A DNA stretch of 64,000 nt from CAWJMN01 sp963844055 (GCA_963844055.1 CAWJMN010000002.1:1240001-1304000); one strand, 5' to 3'. Numbered from the stretch's first letter, positions 11,001 to 20,628 are shown. Notes: generated by a model from the letters alone, not told the origin. Made by a program: numbers and translations.

Positions 11001-14000
11001 GATGAAGCCAGCATCCAGGCGTGTGCCAGGGCGGCTGTTATCGGCATTGGTCTTCTCATACGACCAGCGGAAAGTGTGCGAACCTGCGGTGACAGGAACC
11101 ACGATTTCGCTGTAGTCGACATCGCCCGACCATTCGGCCAATCCCGTCGTCGTCGTGGCCAAAACTCCATCCACATAGAAGCGGAGGAAGTTCGAACCGG
11201 CCAAGCTCGACACCTTACGGGTGAAGCGAAGCTCACCAGCCCCAGTAACCCGCGTTACTTGCAAGCTTGAGATCCCCGTCGCATTGGAGATACCACTGCG
11301 AGCGGCTTGCTTGCCACCATCGTTGCTCGTGTTGGAGACCGTCCAGTTGAAGGCGCTGGTAGGAGCCGTCGTCGTCCAGCCGGTTGGCAGGCTGGTGCTG
11401 TCTTCGAACGTTTGGGCCGTAGCTTGACGTTGATCCTGGATCATACGATCGTTGACATCCCAAGCCTGAACCAACGCAATGTCAGATTTGGTTGGATTGG
11501 TAATCGACCCATACTCGGCACCACGACGGATCTCAAGCTGGTAATTACCGCCGAGGAATTCTAGTGGTGGTGGACCTGCAGGTAGGAATACATTGTTAGG
11601 CTGCCCCGGATCGAAAAAGCCAGTCACTCCCGCAGCAGCTCCCGTGACCATTTCACCCCGTTCGGCAAAGCCGACGACGAAATCGTCAACATAGAAGCCT
11701 ACATGCCGATTGTCTTTTCCACGTTCGGAGCTTCCCATTCCACCGAAGCTATCAACTTCGATGTTCGTATTGTTGCGGTCGGCCGAAGCACCTGCCGTGC
11801 TGAAATCAAACCGGAATCGCAAGTCCTTTTGGCCAGCAAATCCTGCAAGATCGACACGGGCTTGTCGCCACGAACCCGTGTTATCGAACAATTCTTGCAC
11901 CTGTTGACGACCGGCGTTGTTTGGATTCTGGGTAATCGAAGTCGAGAGGCCTGTGGACAACTCGGCATCGCGACTCGGATCCTGCGATTCCAGTACGCTG
12001 TTGTTGGTTGCAAGCAACTTCCAACTACTACCACCATCGCTCGAGATAAACACACGAGCCGAATCGCGCATCCCTGGCCCCGAGGCCGTCGAGTTACGGC
12101 TCTCTGTATCCAGGAAGTAGTTGAAGTAGAACGTTGGCTTGTCGGCCGCATTGTAGTTGGCCAAGCTGAACGATTCTGTTGCCAGCGAACCATAGGCACC
12201 ACCAGGCAAATTGTAGGTATTGCCCAGGGCATTTGAGCCAGAAGTTAGCTCTTGGTGGATTGCTCCGGAACTAAATCCACGCTGAACATTTCCAGTAGTA
12301 GAAGCATTGTAGCCACCACCGCCGGCACTCCATTGTTCCAAGCCGAAGTACCAACTGGTTCCCCCAGCAATTGCACCGTGGCTATTATCCGGGGCTGCGG
12401 CAAGCCCGTGACCTGCTTCACCGCCACGTTGCGTGGTGAGATGCCAGAGGTTGAAGTCGAGATTGGAGAAGGTAAACCCTGCCCCAACACCATTCGTTGC
12501 AACGCTCGAAGCGTCGGCCTTACCATCGCCATTGGTATCAAATACCGTTTGCAATTGGCCGGTCGTATCGAAGCAAACTATCCGCCCCGTATTCGTCGTG
12601 GCAAAGAAGAAGTTCGAGTAGTAACCGTTTTCCAGGCTTTGCGGACCACGCTCAATGCCCCTGAATCCCGTTACACCAGGGATCTGGATTACACCTGCCG
12701 CCATACTGGCTGTACCAGGATTGATGCGGAAGAAATGTCCCTGATCGCTTACACCGTAGAGCTGTCCGTTCAAGGAAGCCATGCCGGTCGTGATGAAGTT
12801 GGCACCCACACCATCAGCCAAGGTAACGGTCCGTGGCGAAACACCACCAAGCGTCGAAACGTTGGCAGAAACAGTTCCCGCAGCATTGGCAGTGACCGAG
12901 TAGGCACCCCAACCCGCAAATGCATTGATCGCGGACTCGATGTCAGCCATTGACGTTGGATTGCGTCCACCGGTCGTTGTCAGAACGGTTGGGTTAATCG
13001 CAGGGCCACCGACATTGGTTGTACCAGCACCGGTCAGTGTGACCGTTACCAGAGCATTCACAGCTGCATTGGCTTGCAAGGCATTGATGACCTGCTGAAT
13101 CGTGCTTGGCGATGCCGCATTGCTATTGAGCACGACCGAGATATTGCGGCCAGCCACCGAAACCGTGGGCTGAGCACCGACGCCCAGCGATGCCTTAGTA
13201 AAGGTAATCCGGATACCGTCGCCCGCTGTACCAGCCGCTGTAGCGGTAAAGGCCAGCGATGCTGCACCACCGGTATTGAAATCGGTAGAAGCAGAAGACG
13301 ATGTGAACCCGGTAAATACATCCACTTGGTACTGATTGGCACCAATGGCAGTAACTACTGGGCTACTAGACCCGGCGTTGCTAACAAACGTGAACGACGC
13401 TGGACCACCTGCCAACGGACCGGCAACATTGGCCGTTAATGTCAGCGTAGCAGCCGCAGAACCCAGGTTCGTGGTAACTGTTCCAAACGAGGCACCCGTG
13501 ATCAGCTGACCCGTACGACCGATAACGGTGTTTTGGATGTAACCTACACCGGTGTTTGGATCAGCGCGATACAAACGCGATGCAGTGCCGCTAGTATCCG
13601 TAATCGCGTACCAAAGCTGGTAACCACCACCGCTGTTAGAGCCGGTGAAGGCGAACGCCGTGGGGCTATCCGACGTGATCGAATGGTACGGATTGTTGGC
13701 GTCAAAATCAGGGATGTTGTCCGTGCCGATCGGAGTGATGGCACCGGTCCCAGGATCAACTTCCACCAATTGACCCACCGTGTTGGCTGCACCGGGCTGC
13801 GTGCGATAGCCAAACATCCGGCCATCTTCACGGATATGCAGGTCCACAAAGTTGGCATTGCCTGGACTGAACCCGCCCGCGATGCTGGTTGCACCAGCAC
13901 CCGTCGATGGGTTAACCGTTGTCAGCGTATCGCCAACCAAGTTGTAAGCCACAACGTCCGACAGTTCGAACGGACGAACGTACTTTTGCAGCTGGATTTC

Positions 14001-17000
14001 GTTACCAGCCGAAGGCGGCCCCGAGATATTGAACAAGGCACTGTCAGGGCCCGAAGCAATACCAGCTCCGTTTTGCGAATTAACTCGGTCGTCAATAACG
14101 CGGCGAAGCGAATCGATTGGCTCCAGCCGAGCCAAAGAACTTGCGGCAGCTGAGGAGAAGGCTTGGTTGAGTGCCAGGGGAACCCGACGGTTGGACGACA
14201 CGGCCACATAGTAAGTACGAATCGCCGGGGCATCGGGACTCGACTTCAAGCCTGTTGGCAATTGCACCGAGCCGATGTACGGATCGAACTTCCCAGACGA
14301 GGCACGAGACAGGTCGTCCGCATCGAGACCTTGGCCTGGAGCCGTGGAGGGCTGATCGTCAACAATGTTGCTGTCACGACCCACATAGATCAACTGGCCA
14401 AACTCGTTAAAGACCGACAAAGACGTATCAGCACGAGCCAAACCATCGGCATAATCGATGTCGAAAATCGTGGACCAAGACTTGCCACCATCGCTGAACC
14501 CACCAATCACCTGTACGTAGGTAAGGTCAAGCTGGAAGCGATACCAGTCGACATCCCCTGCGGACGAGATGCTGCCGCTGGTCGAGATCGTATTGCGATC
14601 CACCGTCAGCAGGTTCCCCAGGTTTTGAGCATTGGCAAAGCCATCGTTATCGGCGCGAGTTTCGGCAGCTTCCGAGACCAGTGGCGAATGGTAAGGCAGA
14701 CCGATCACTTCGATACCGGTGGTCGCATAGCGAATATCGGCATAGCGAACGGTCGAACCTGGCTTCTCATCTTGTTGACGAATGCGAATCTGCAGTTGGT
14801 ACTCGCCACGGCTTTGGCCCGTGGTCGTATCAGCAGGATTGACAGGCGTACGGCTGGTATCGGTCGTCGATGCTGCCGTCCCTTGGCTACGGACGCGGAC
14901 GAAGTAGGTTTGATCCTTGAGGTTGGTACCTGGCAGAATCAAACGCATGCCAGCGTCGCTTGGGTTGGTCGTGAAGGTGTCACGGCCATTCCAATCATCC
15001 TTGGTGAGGCTCAACGCATTGCCGGTTAGCGTGGTATTGTCGAGCGAGCGAGCAAGTACATTGCCCGAAGCATCGACCAATTCCAGCATGGCATCCAGGC
15101 CGTAAGAGGTCTTGTCGATGTCGATCCAGACTTCGGTGCCGCTATCGGCCTTGAAGCTGTACACATCGAGGTCGGTTGGATCATCCAAAGCGATGACGCC
15201 ATAGACCAAGAAGCCGAGGCGGCGGTTTTCGTCACCGCTGACATCGGTGGGAGCCAAGTTCCCCAAGGACTGGGCCTTGGCAGGAGTGTTATTCGTCGTT
15301 TGTGGCGTAACGTTCAGTGCTGGTTCGGCCTCGTTGATGATCGCAACGTTGCGATCATTCGAGTACTTGTCGAACCGAATGCTGCGCCAATCGCCGGCGG
15401 AACCAGTGCTGGTACCGTTGTTATTGGTATCAAACAGCGGCAGATCGTTCGTTGGGGTAACGCCCGCAGAAACGGTATCGTCGCCCAGCGAAGTCATGAT
15501 GACAGGACGGCCTGGTTGACCGATGACATAGACCGATCCACCAATCCGGTCGTCAATATCTTGCAGCACGCCGCTGGCGGTCAAACCGGCGGTAGCACCG
15601 CTGGCCTTCACCACCAAGCTGGCCGTTGGGCTGCTTTGCAGACGTAGGCCGCTGAACACATGGTGATTCAGCACCATGATTTCCGAACGGAGGATGTGCG
15701 CGATATCGGTATCATCCCAAACGGTTTCGGCCGTCAAGGTTCCGCCACGGACTTCCATGCCGTTGGTCGTGTTGTTGCTCATCCGGATCTTGCGAACCAT
15801 CGGGCCAAAGTTATTGGCGTATTCGCTGTACATATCGACTGGGCCGGACGAACGTCCCATGTCGGCATTGACGGTGGCTGCCATGGCATTGGCATCAATG
15901 CTCATTACGTTGCCAGCGTTGTCTTGGAACGTGTTGTCAACGATGATCGGCTGAGCACCACGGACAAAAACCACGGCCGAGCCGTTGCTGCCACGACCGG
16001 TTCGGTTACCACCTACCCCAGTTCCATCACTGTTGAATTGGAAGAGGCTCTGGGTAACGCGGACATCGGCTTGATGTACTTCGATCACGTTGAACGTGGC
16101 AAAGTTACCTTCGATTGGCGTAACACCACCACCGTAGAAGATGCGAGCGTTGTCGATACTGCCACTGCTGTTAGCGGCGAAGAACAAACCACCCCACTGA
16201 CCGGCAGCTGGCGAATTGGTTGCACCACCGGAGCCATCGGCACCTGTGTCAAACGTGCCGCTGCCACCGTAACGGTCGTCACGGATCGTGGTCAGAATGA
16301 TTGGGTCAGCCGTAGTACCTTCAGCAATCAGCTGAGTACCAACGCGAGCTTCAATTCGCGAACCTTCAAACTTGACGATCACCCCTGGATCAATCTTCAG
16401 GCGAGCATCCAGACGGGCATCAAAAGTACCCCCTGAATTTAGCATTGGGCCGCCTGGCGTGCCACGGAAGTGCAGGTTTTCCGATACGACGTAAGTTACA
16501 TCGGTATCGTCCCAGCGAGCGGTCACATCCAGATAATCAACCGGGCTGCCGAACTGCGTACGAATCCGCACGAACAAGCCGTTGACGGTGTTGTTCGTCA
16601 GCGTATTGCCGTGAACGTCAGGACCCAAGCGATCGTTGAGATCCGAGAAGCTGTTTGGATCGGACGAAATGGCCGAGTCAGCACTTTGGGTGATGCTGTT
16701 GTAGGAAATCTCTGGGCGAGCAGCGATCGTATAGACCGGGCTGTAACGCTGACGAATCGAATCAACGTCAACTTCACCACCACCAAAGGTAATGAGAGCA
16801 TTATTGACGTAGTTCAAGTAAACCGGTGCGACATTGCTGGCGTTGTCGAGATGGCCTTCCATGTCGGAGTCATCACGGAAGACGATACCACCCCAGTCGC
16901 CAGGGCTGGCATTACCCGCAGGACCATTGCTATCACCGCCGAGGGTGTCGTTGTTGTACGACGTGAGCCAAACCTTTTGCAGCGGCGTGCCGAGGATCTG

Positions 17001-17765
17001 AATCGAACCGCCGCTACGGTCCACACCTTGAGCCGAAGTACCGGCATCAATGTTGGTACGGCTGAGCTTCAAAATCGCGCCCGCGTCAATCATGACGTTG
17101 ACGTTGCTTGGCACCTTAAAATCGGCACCGTCAGGCAGGGCCACATCGGCATTGTCTTTACCGATGATGTAAGGCTTGTTGTCCCCTGGCGTGCTGAGCA
17201 GGCCGTCTGTACCACCGTTGCCAACAATGCGTAGGTTGATCTGCGGAGCAGGATTACCAGCACCGACAATCGGGTCGATGATCGCCTGGATAGCGGCCAG
17301 TGCATCCGAAATCGTCGTGAATGGCTGGGTAATGGTACCGATCGATGGCAAAGCCACCGTTGGAACATAGGCCTTGTCGACATAAATCGAATTGGCCGCA
17401 TCGGTCGCACGGAAGAAGAAGTCGTGAGCGCCACCTGGCTTATTGTCCGAGTCGCCATCAAAGGCAGTACCGGTCAGGTCGACAATCGTTTGCGAGGCTG
17501 GCGGAGTCAGGCTAACCTTCAGGTTATACAGACCGTCCGAACGACCACCAAAACCGCTGTCCAAAATCGTGGGGTCGACACCGGTCATGCCCGAACTGGT
17601 CACCATCACATAGTAGGTGCCTGGCTCGACATCGAGGTCGATGTAGGAGTCGCTGCTGTAGTAGTCATCGTTGCGAGAAACGATTTCCCGCGTGAGACGG
17701 CCCGAACCATCGGTCGTTTCACGATAAAGGGTCAATACGGTGTTGAGCAAGCTGGAATTGACCAT
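8097..17765 (-). CDS. giant secreted protein, C-terminal part (beta-helix, PPC, GEVED, dockerin)
   Basis: This is the 3222-codon downstream part of a ~3750-residue protein whose N-terminal part lies at 17732-19352; a 1-nt indel near 17783 separates them. The methionine at 17765 is probably not a real start: the frame upstream reads RETTAER directly before MVNSSLLNT, continuing the FTVTEKGRFRA end of the other part. Visible domains are pre-peptidase C-terminal-like beta sandwiches (e.g. DLDVYSFKADSGTEVWIDID, ~860), long beta-solenoid regions rich in ILNNSIFN/GILVDAG (to ~2550), a GEVED domain (DFGDAPD...DGWVDLNDNGVFEASE, ~2835-2950), two dockerin-like calcium loops (DVNADGFLSPIDALILIN and DPSGDNNIAPNDVNLVVNYLN, ~3020-3090) and an acidic Ser/Asp-rich tail. 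Probably extracellular; substrate unknown. Confidence 0.85.
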   Translation of the reverse strand: MVNSSLLNTVLTLYRETTDGSGRLTREIVSRNDDYYSSDSYIDLDVEPGTYYVMVTSSGMTGVDPTILDSGFGGRSDGLYNLKVSLTPPASQTIVDLTGTAFDGDSDNKPGGAHDFFFRATDAANSIYVDKAYVPTVALPSIGTITQPFTTISDALAAIQAIIDPIVGAGNPAPQINLRIVGNGGTDGLLSTPGDNKPYIIGKDNADVALPDGADFKVPSNVNVMIDAGAILKLSRTNIDAGTSAQGVDRSGGSIQILGTPLQKVWLTSYNNDTLGGDSNGPAGNASPGDWGGIVFRDDSDMEGHLDNASNVAPVYLNYVNNALITFGGGEVDVDSIRQRYSPVYTIAARPEISYNSITQSADSAISSDPNSFSDLNDRLGPDVHGNTLTNNTVNGLFVRIRTQFGSPVDYLDVTARWDDTDVTYVVSENLHFRGTPGGPMLNSGGTFDARLDARLKIDPGVIVKFEGSRIEARVGTQLIAEGTTADPIILTTIRDDRYGGSGTFDTGADGSGGATNSPAAGQWGGLFFAANSSGSIDNARIFYGGGVTPIEGNFATFNVIEVHQADVRVTQSLFQFNSDGTGVGGNRTGRGSNGSAVVFVRGAQPIIVDNTFQDNAGNVMSIDANAMAATVNADMGRSSGPVDMYSEYANNFGPMVRKIRMSNNTTNGMEVRGGTLTAETVWDDTDIAHILRSEIMVLNHHVFSGLRLQSSPTASLVVKASGATAGLTASGVLQDIDDRIGGSVYVIGQPGRPVIMTSLGDDTVSAGVTPTNDLPLFDTNNNGTSTGSAGDWRSIRFDKYSNDRNVAIINEAEPALNVTPQTTNNTPAKAQSLGNLAPTDVSGDENRRLGFLVYGVIALDDPTDLDVYSFKADSGTEVWIDIDKTSYGLDAMLELVDASGNVLARSLDNTTLTGNALSLTKDDWNGRDTFTTNPSDAGMRLILPGTNLKDQTYFVRVRSQGTAASTTDTSRTPVNPADTTTGQSRGEYQLQIRIRQQDEKPGSTVRYADIRYATTGIEVIGLPYHSPLVSEAAETRADNDGFANAQNLGNLLTVDRNTISTSGSISSAGDVDWYRFQLDLTYVQVIGGFSDGGKSWSTIFDIDYADGLARADTSLSVFNEFGQLIYVGRDSNIVDDQPSTAPGQGLDADDLSRASSGKFDPYIGSVQLPTGLKSSPDAPAIRTYYVAVSSNRRVPLALNQAFSSAAASSLARLEPIDSLRRVIDDRVNSQNGAGIASGPDSALFNISGPPSAGNEIQLQKYVRPFELSDVVAYNLVGDTLTTVNPSTGAGATSIAGGFSPGNANFVDLHIREDGRMFGYRTQPGAANTVGQLVEVDPGTGAITPIGTDNIPDFDANNPYHSITSDSPTAFAFTGSNSGGGYQLWYAITDTSGTASRLYRADPNTGVGYIQNTVIGRTGQLITGASFGTVTTNLGSAAATLTLTANVAGPLAGGPASFTFVSNAGSSSPVVTAIGANQYQVDVFTGFTSSSASTDFNTGGAASLAFTATAAGTAGDGIRITFTKASLGVGAQPTVSVAGRNISVVLNSNAASPSTIQQVINALQANAAVNALVTVTLTGAGTTNVGGPAINPTVLTTTGGRNPTSMADIESAINAFAGWGAYSVTANAAGTVSANVSTLGGVSPRTVTLADGVGANFITTGMASLNGQLYGVSDQGHFFRINPGTASMAAGVIQIPGVTGFRGIERGPQSLENGYYSNFFFATTNTGRIVCFDTTGQLQTVFDTNGDGKADASSVATNGVGAGFTFSNLDFNLWHLTTQRGGEAGHGLAAAPDNSHGAIAGGTSWYFGLEQWSAGGGGYNASTTGNVQRGFSSGAIHQELTSGSNALGNTYNLPGGAYGSLATESFSLANYNAADKPTFYFNYFLDTESRNSTASGPGMRDSARVFISSDGGSSWKLLATNNSVLESQDPSRDAELSTGLSTSITQNPNNAGRQQVQELFDNTGSWRQARVDLAGFAGQKDLRFRFDFSTAGASADRNNTNIEVDSFGGMGSSERGKDNRHVGFYVDDFVVGFAERGEMVTGAAAGVTGFFDPGQPNNVFLPAGPPPLEFLGGNYQLEIRRGAEYGSITNPTKSDIALVQAWDVNDRMIQDQRQATAQTFEDSTSLPTGWTTTAPTSAFNWTVSNTSNDGGKQAARSGISNATGISSLQVTRVTGAGELRFTRKVSSLAGSNFLRFYVDGVLATTTTGLAEWSGDVDYSEIVVPVTAGSHTFRWSYEKTNADNSRPGTRLDAGFIDNVDFPAAQETDFTNLGVGGSGVAGGYNWHTDAEKHTALDTSALLVNGLNNNFTFSTTPNTQNAWFRSTLTAMTGPRSAQSGAILDNETSYMEITRKVGDGDMTFARKVSSAVGDVLTFSIDGAVQNTWTGDQDWSVITVPVTAGTHVFRFAYTKNGSGTAGLDAAFIDDVNFPNPAVGEGVIGDQNFFRQQGNIEILNNSIFNTSQVGILVDAGPRDSNGNLPYPGGVISLPTLNNDRLAPGVVLMNNVVANFGSAGIRFSGDAQAGSDPLSVVPFGRIVNNTIYGGATATGVGIDVTDNASPTILNNIVANTVSGIRIDGSSAGLSSPPVVGANLFRGNTANGTTGSNPIQLAAADPLFVNPANRNFYLAAGSQAIDSSLNSLAERSALKTTKNDVGIPDSPILAPDLDINGLLRRDDPSQAPPPGLGSNIFKDRGAVERVDFLGPTARMIDPVDNDTNGRDRNPAVTQIAIRNEVLYQFLVKLEDSGTGIDDSTVSSTQLVLMQDNVQLVAGTDYIFVYDASKDEIKLLPVSGVWAQEHTYKILLANTATGIRDIAGNNLQTNQSNGDTSFSIFVGTLLDFGDAPDPKVPGNPTGGYASLLANDGARHLVVPGYSLGAAISEESNAKQTANADGDLEDDGLVSYTLSPGLAGEIKVFLTNTPSLVAKLDGWVDLNDNGVFEASEKLINNVVLVAGLNTIPTPALAANQQLGDRFMRLRLSSAGNLLPTGYTADGEVEDYKIKVTGPKFQNPGDGASNPLGPNAKLDVNADGFLSPIDALILINFINLHSGDAAYLVPQNLLSGGFNLVAPPPPLPTGSYYYDPSGDNNIAPNDVNLVVNYLNGTNPNPEAGSEAMGGSVVVSSAVASDSTAAQSASNVPSTLYAGPSFVVEVKESSTSNSKSQDDALLAYNNDSSFDSFEPTLDPSAPEFAYSWSVLDTKDEDESSDSSSLLDDLALNLLSANI

Positions 17766-19231
17766 CCGCTCTGCAGTGGTCTCGCGCGGAAGCGCCCCTT
17801 CTCAGTCACCGTGAACTTATAGATGTCGATATCGCGGCTATCAGGGCGGTCCAAGGTTTGACCGTGGATGACGTCGGCCGTACCTGGAAATACAGGTTCG
17901 GTGCCCGAGGGAGCTCCGGGAGTTTCAGAACCACCTTGAATCGTCAAATCGGGCAGGTCGTAAGCGTGACCCAGACCGAGCAAGTGTCCGATTTCGTGCA
18001 TAGCGGTGGTAAACCAAGCCCCGCCATATTCGCTTTCGCCCCAATTGGTATTGCCGTTCATCACGGCCTTACCACCACCAGCCAAACCGCCAGCACCGTT
18101 GATTGGTGCGCTTGGGTCGATCGCACGCAAGTCACCGGTGGCGATGATTGCACCACCAGCGGCCGATTCTACGAATTGAATGCCGAGGTAGCGGCTATAC
18201 AGTTCAAAGATTTCGCGGGCACGCTGCTTTTGCGTTTCGGTAATCAGGTTGTGCAGCGGATTACCATTAGGATCACTTCCGTAGTTATCCCGGAAATTGT
18301 AGAAGAATGTCGACGAGCCACCGGTGGTGTCTGGCCCACCGTTGAGATGGCTTTCAAACGGAATGTCGCGATGTCCTGGGTCATCCCCAGCGCCTGGCCA
18401 AGCGATCGTGTTTGGCTGACCCGTGATCGCGCCATTGATGCTTTGACCAACCACACCGACAGTGCCGATGTCTTGTGCGGTGGCAAACGACGAATTGATG
18501 TCGCTGCCAGCGGCCGTGTTGGTGTAGGTCGTGAAGAAATTGCCGGTGTTGGTACCGATCGACAACTTGTAGTTGCCATTGAGCGTGATACCAAACGTCA
18601 AGATCGCCCGATTGTTGGCGGAAGAATACGTGACCCCGGTTGGATTGACCACGGTTCCCGTCGCTTGGTCGGTCAAGCGATAGAAGATTGGGTTTTCCGC
18701 CGAAGCTTGATTGAGCGTGTCCTGGTTGAAGTAAACCTCAACCGTGTTCGCCGATTGCGACAGCACATTGGCTGCGCGAGTGATTGGCTGTGGCACAACC
18801 GCGACGACTTTTGCGCCGAGATCCAACTTGAAGTCAACCGATTGGTTAACACCCGAGTTGAAGGCGTTGCCCAGCGAATCCTTCAGCGGGGTCAGGCCGG
18901 CGCCAATGATCGTGACGCGATAGGTGTCGTCGGGAAGAGTGTCCGCAAAACGGATCACCACTTCTCGCGTGGAGTTCTCAATCCCGACATAGCCGGGAGT
19001 GATCACCACGTCGTTCGGCTGACCGAACGAGCCGTCGAGCCCCGCACGCGTGATCTTCACGCCGTTGGCGATGGTTGTCGGGTCAATGACTTGACCCTCA
19101 CCAAAGCGAAGGGTGATACCACGAGGTGGTGTGTGAAAAATGTCGCCCGCATGGATCATATCCGCAGCGTCATTCGTAGTATTGCCGTTGGCGTTATTGA
19201 TAATCGCCACTAGCTGCGGCCCGGTCGTCAT
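17732..19231 (-). CDS. giant secreted protein, N-terminal part with metzincin motif
   Basis: N-terminal ~490 residues of the same giant protein. HEIGHLLGLGH (residues 412-422 from the ATG at 19231) is a complete HExxHxxGxxH zinc site of metzincin/matrixin-type metalloproteases, preceded by GGAWFTTAM. Residues 30-230 look like Ig-fold domains. The last ~12 residues (after GRFRA) are out of frame. The true start is likely ATG at 19352: that frame encodes a basic leader (SQLKKSRKYRDLARKTSRK) and, if one extra T at 19256/19257 is removed, joins as MSLERLEDRRVMTTG, the expected LExR-type motif. A TAA interrupts ahead of ERLEDRRVM as sequenced. The two indels compensate, so the restored gene is 8097-19352, about 3751 codons. 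Confidence 0.82.
   Translation of the reverse strand: MTTGPQLVAIINNANGNTTNDAADMIHAGDIFHTPPRGITLRFGEGQVIDPTTIANGVKITRAGLDGSFGQPNDVVITPGYVGIENSTREVVIRFADTLPDDTYRVTIIGAGLTPLKDSLGNAFNSGVNQSVDFKLDLGAKVVAVVPQPITRAANVLSQSANTVEVYFNQDTLNQASAENPIFYRLTDQATGTVVNPTGVTYSSANNRAILTFGITLNGNYKLSIGTNTGNFFTTYTNTAAGSDINSSFATAQDIGTVGVVGQSINGAITGQPNTIAWPGAGDDPGHRDIPFESHLNGGPDTTGGSSTFFYNFRDNYGSDPNGNPLHNLITETQKQRAREIFELYSRYLGIQFVESAAGGAIIATGDLRAIDPSAPINGAGGLAGGGKAVMNGNTNWGESEYGGAWFTTAMHEIGHLLGLGHAYDLPDLTIQGGSETPGAPSGTEPVFPGTADVIHGQTLDRPDSRDIDIYKFTVTEKGRFRARPLQSGWSIPACSTPY
17783..17784 (-). other. apparent 1-nt deletion joining the two giant fragments
   Basis: On the minus strand, ...TTCCGCGC|GAGACC... reads GRFRA in the upstream frame and ETTAERMVNS in the downstream frame. 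One missing base between 17783 and 17784 would give continuous GRFRAETTAERMVNS. The site is a CGCGC stretch, where sequencing errors are common. Confidence 0.75.
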
Positions 19232-19255
19232 GACACGACGATCTTCTAGGCGCTC

Positions 19256-19257
19256 TT
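19256..19257 (-). other. apparent 1-nt insertion in the giant gene leader
   Basis: The minus strand reads ATGTCCCTAAGAGCGCCTAG. Removing one A gives ATG TCC CTA GAG CGC CTA GAA GAT CGT..., that is MSLERLEDRRV, in frame with both the ATG at 19352 and the metzincin domain. As sequenced, a TAA interrupts. Confidence 0.7.
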
Positions 19258-19352
19258 AGGGACATCTTGCGAGAGGTTTTCCGTGCAAGGTCCCGGTACT
19301 TACGAGATTTCTTCAGCTGCGAAACGAATTTAGGAGAATGCCCGGTGGACAT

Positions 19353-19779
19353 GAACCAACTCTTTCTGCGACAGGGATTTACGCCTAGCCAACCGCGATG
19401 TTTCCGGCGGCCATGCCAGATTCCATCATCCGCGCCTACGAGCGCTACTTATCACCAACAAGGCAGAAGCTTCGTTTGCCGTAACTTCTCTGCCACCAAG
19501 GTCTTTGCGGCACAAGCTGCAAAGTCTAGGTAAAACTTGCTGATATTACCGACCAGCTCGGATTATAGTTGCACGGAATGTCGATGCAACGAAATTGGTA
19601 TCTTGGACGCAGCCACTTTGCGTTTCGTTCCCACCGACCTACACTTTTTCGTTTTAAGCCCTACAGCCGGCCTTCCAAATACCCCAAACAACCCATTTCA
19701 ATTCATTTTGGGTAAAGTAAGAGCCATGAGTAAGCTATTGCGGCTGAGCAAAGCTCGTTCGCAACACACCCCTTTTGGG
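19353..19779. other. intergenic region upstream of the giant metzincin gene
   Basis: No credible gene. It contains the likely promoter of the giant gene (19562-19589), giving a leader of about 200 nt. Open frames on the plus strand here are AT-rich and lack coding character. Confidence 0.5.
19562..19589 (-). promoter_or_regulatory. sigma-70-like promoter of the giant gene
   Basis: The minus strand reads TTGCAT, a 16-nt spacer, then a perfect TATAAT. It faces the giant gene ~210 nt ahead of the ATG at 19352. Confidence 0.45.
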
Positions 19780-20628
19780 TTATCGCACAGGGCGATCAGC
19801 GGCGAAGGCAACCACGCCAAACGCCCTGGGGCCAACCAGCCACTTCCAGGGCCCAATGACCCTCACAGAAGGTGGATCACCGTTTTTGGCGACTTGAGAA
19901 GAAAGATTAGCGCTATTAGTAAGGTCAAGATTTTGAAACATCGCCTGCAATTTGCCGGGGTGGAGCCCCGCGAAGAAGTTGCCAGCCTGTAGCGCCTGGC
20001 CCAGGAGCGGAGCAAGCTTTGCCTCCTCGATTGTCAGCAAGGCGGGCAGGGTGTCGGACGAGACAATGTCTGTGACGAGCAGAACCCGACCACCGTAAGT
20101 GGTCAGGCGGAAAAGGTCGTGAAGGTGGTCTTGAACGATTTCCTGCGACAGCGCCCCTAAATCGTTCACCTGGCCGACTGAATCCCTGGCGGCCCCCAAG
20201 GCCCCTTCCAGCAACTGGCTGATCAGGCATATCGAGGCTACTACCTGCGCCTGCGGCAGGATTTCCAAAACGCTGGGCGGAATCGGAGGCATCAAATTCA
20301 CGCCAGGGTGTAAATGCAGACTCGGCGATGCCACCTGCTGACGCTGCACCGCCAACTGCAACGCCTCCGCATCCCAGTCGACAAGGTGCACCTCCGAATA
20401 GCCAGTCAGCAAGTCGGATAAATCCAAGTCATTACAGTTGCCTGCCCCTAGGAGTAGCAGCCTCGGCTTTTGCGAAGAAGCCGAATGAGAAAGAGCCGCC
20501 TCCAAGAGGAGACGCATCACTTGGTGACGATGCGATGCATACCCCTCCCAGCTTGCTCGCGTTTGAGTGTTACGCCGTTGCTGCAGCTCTAGCGAGTCTT
20601 TGGTGCGATTGTCGGGAAGGTCGGCCAT
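19780..20628 (-). CDS. SAM-dependent methyltransferase-like protein
   Basis: 282 residues with a class I methyltransferase look. PRLLLLGAGNCNDLDL is a motif I with the glycine-rich SAM loop, and EVHLVDWDAEAL places an acidic residue at the end of strand 2, as expected for ribose binding. A later GGRVLLVTDI resembles a post-motif strand. No substrate-specific motif is recognised. ATG at 20628 has GGA about 9 nt upstream. The next minus-strand gene upstream, the HYExxF protein, ends 60 nt away (20689), so co-transcription is possible. Confidence 0.65.
   Translation of the reverse strand: MADLPDNRTKDSLELQQRRNTQTRASWEGYASHRHQVMRLLLEAALSHSASSQKPRLLLLGAGNCNDLDLSDLLTGYSEVHLVDWDAEALQLAVQRQQVASPSLHLHPGVNLMPPIPPSVLEILPQAQVVASICLISQLLEGALGAARDSVGQVNDLGALSQEIVQDHLHDLFRLTTYGGRVLLVTDIVSSDTLPALLTIEEAKLAPLLGQALQAGNFFAGLHPGKLQAMFQNLDLTNSANLSSQVAKNGDPPSVRVIGPWKWLVGPRAFGVVAFAADRPVR

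Noticed and set aside
19537..19992. Plus-strand frame of 151 codons
   Set aside because: It overlaps the methyltransferase-like gene antisense and covers the giant gene promoter; no coding character.
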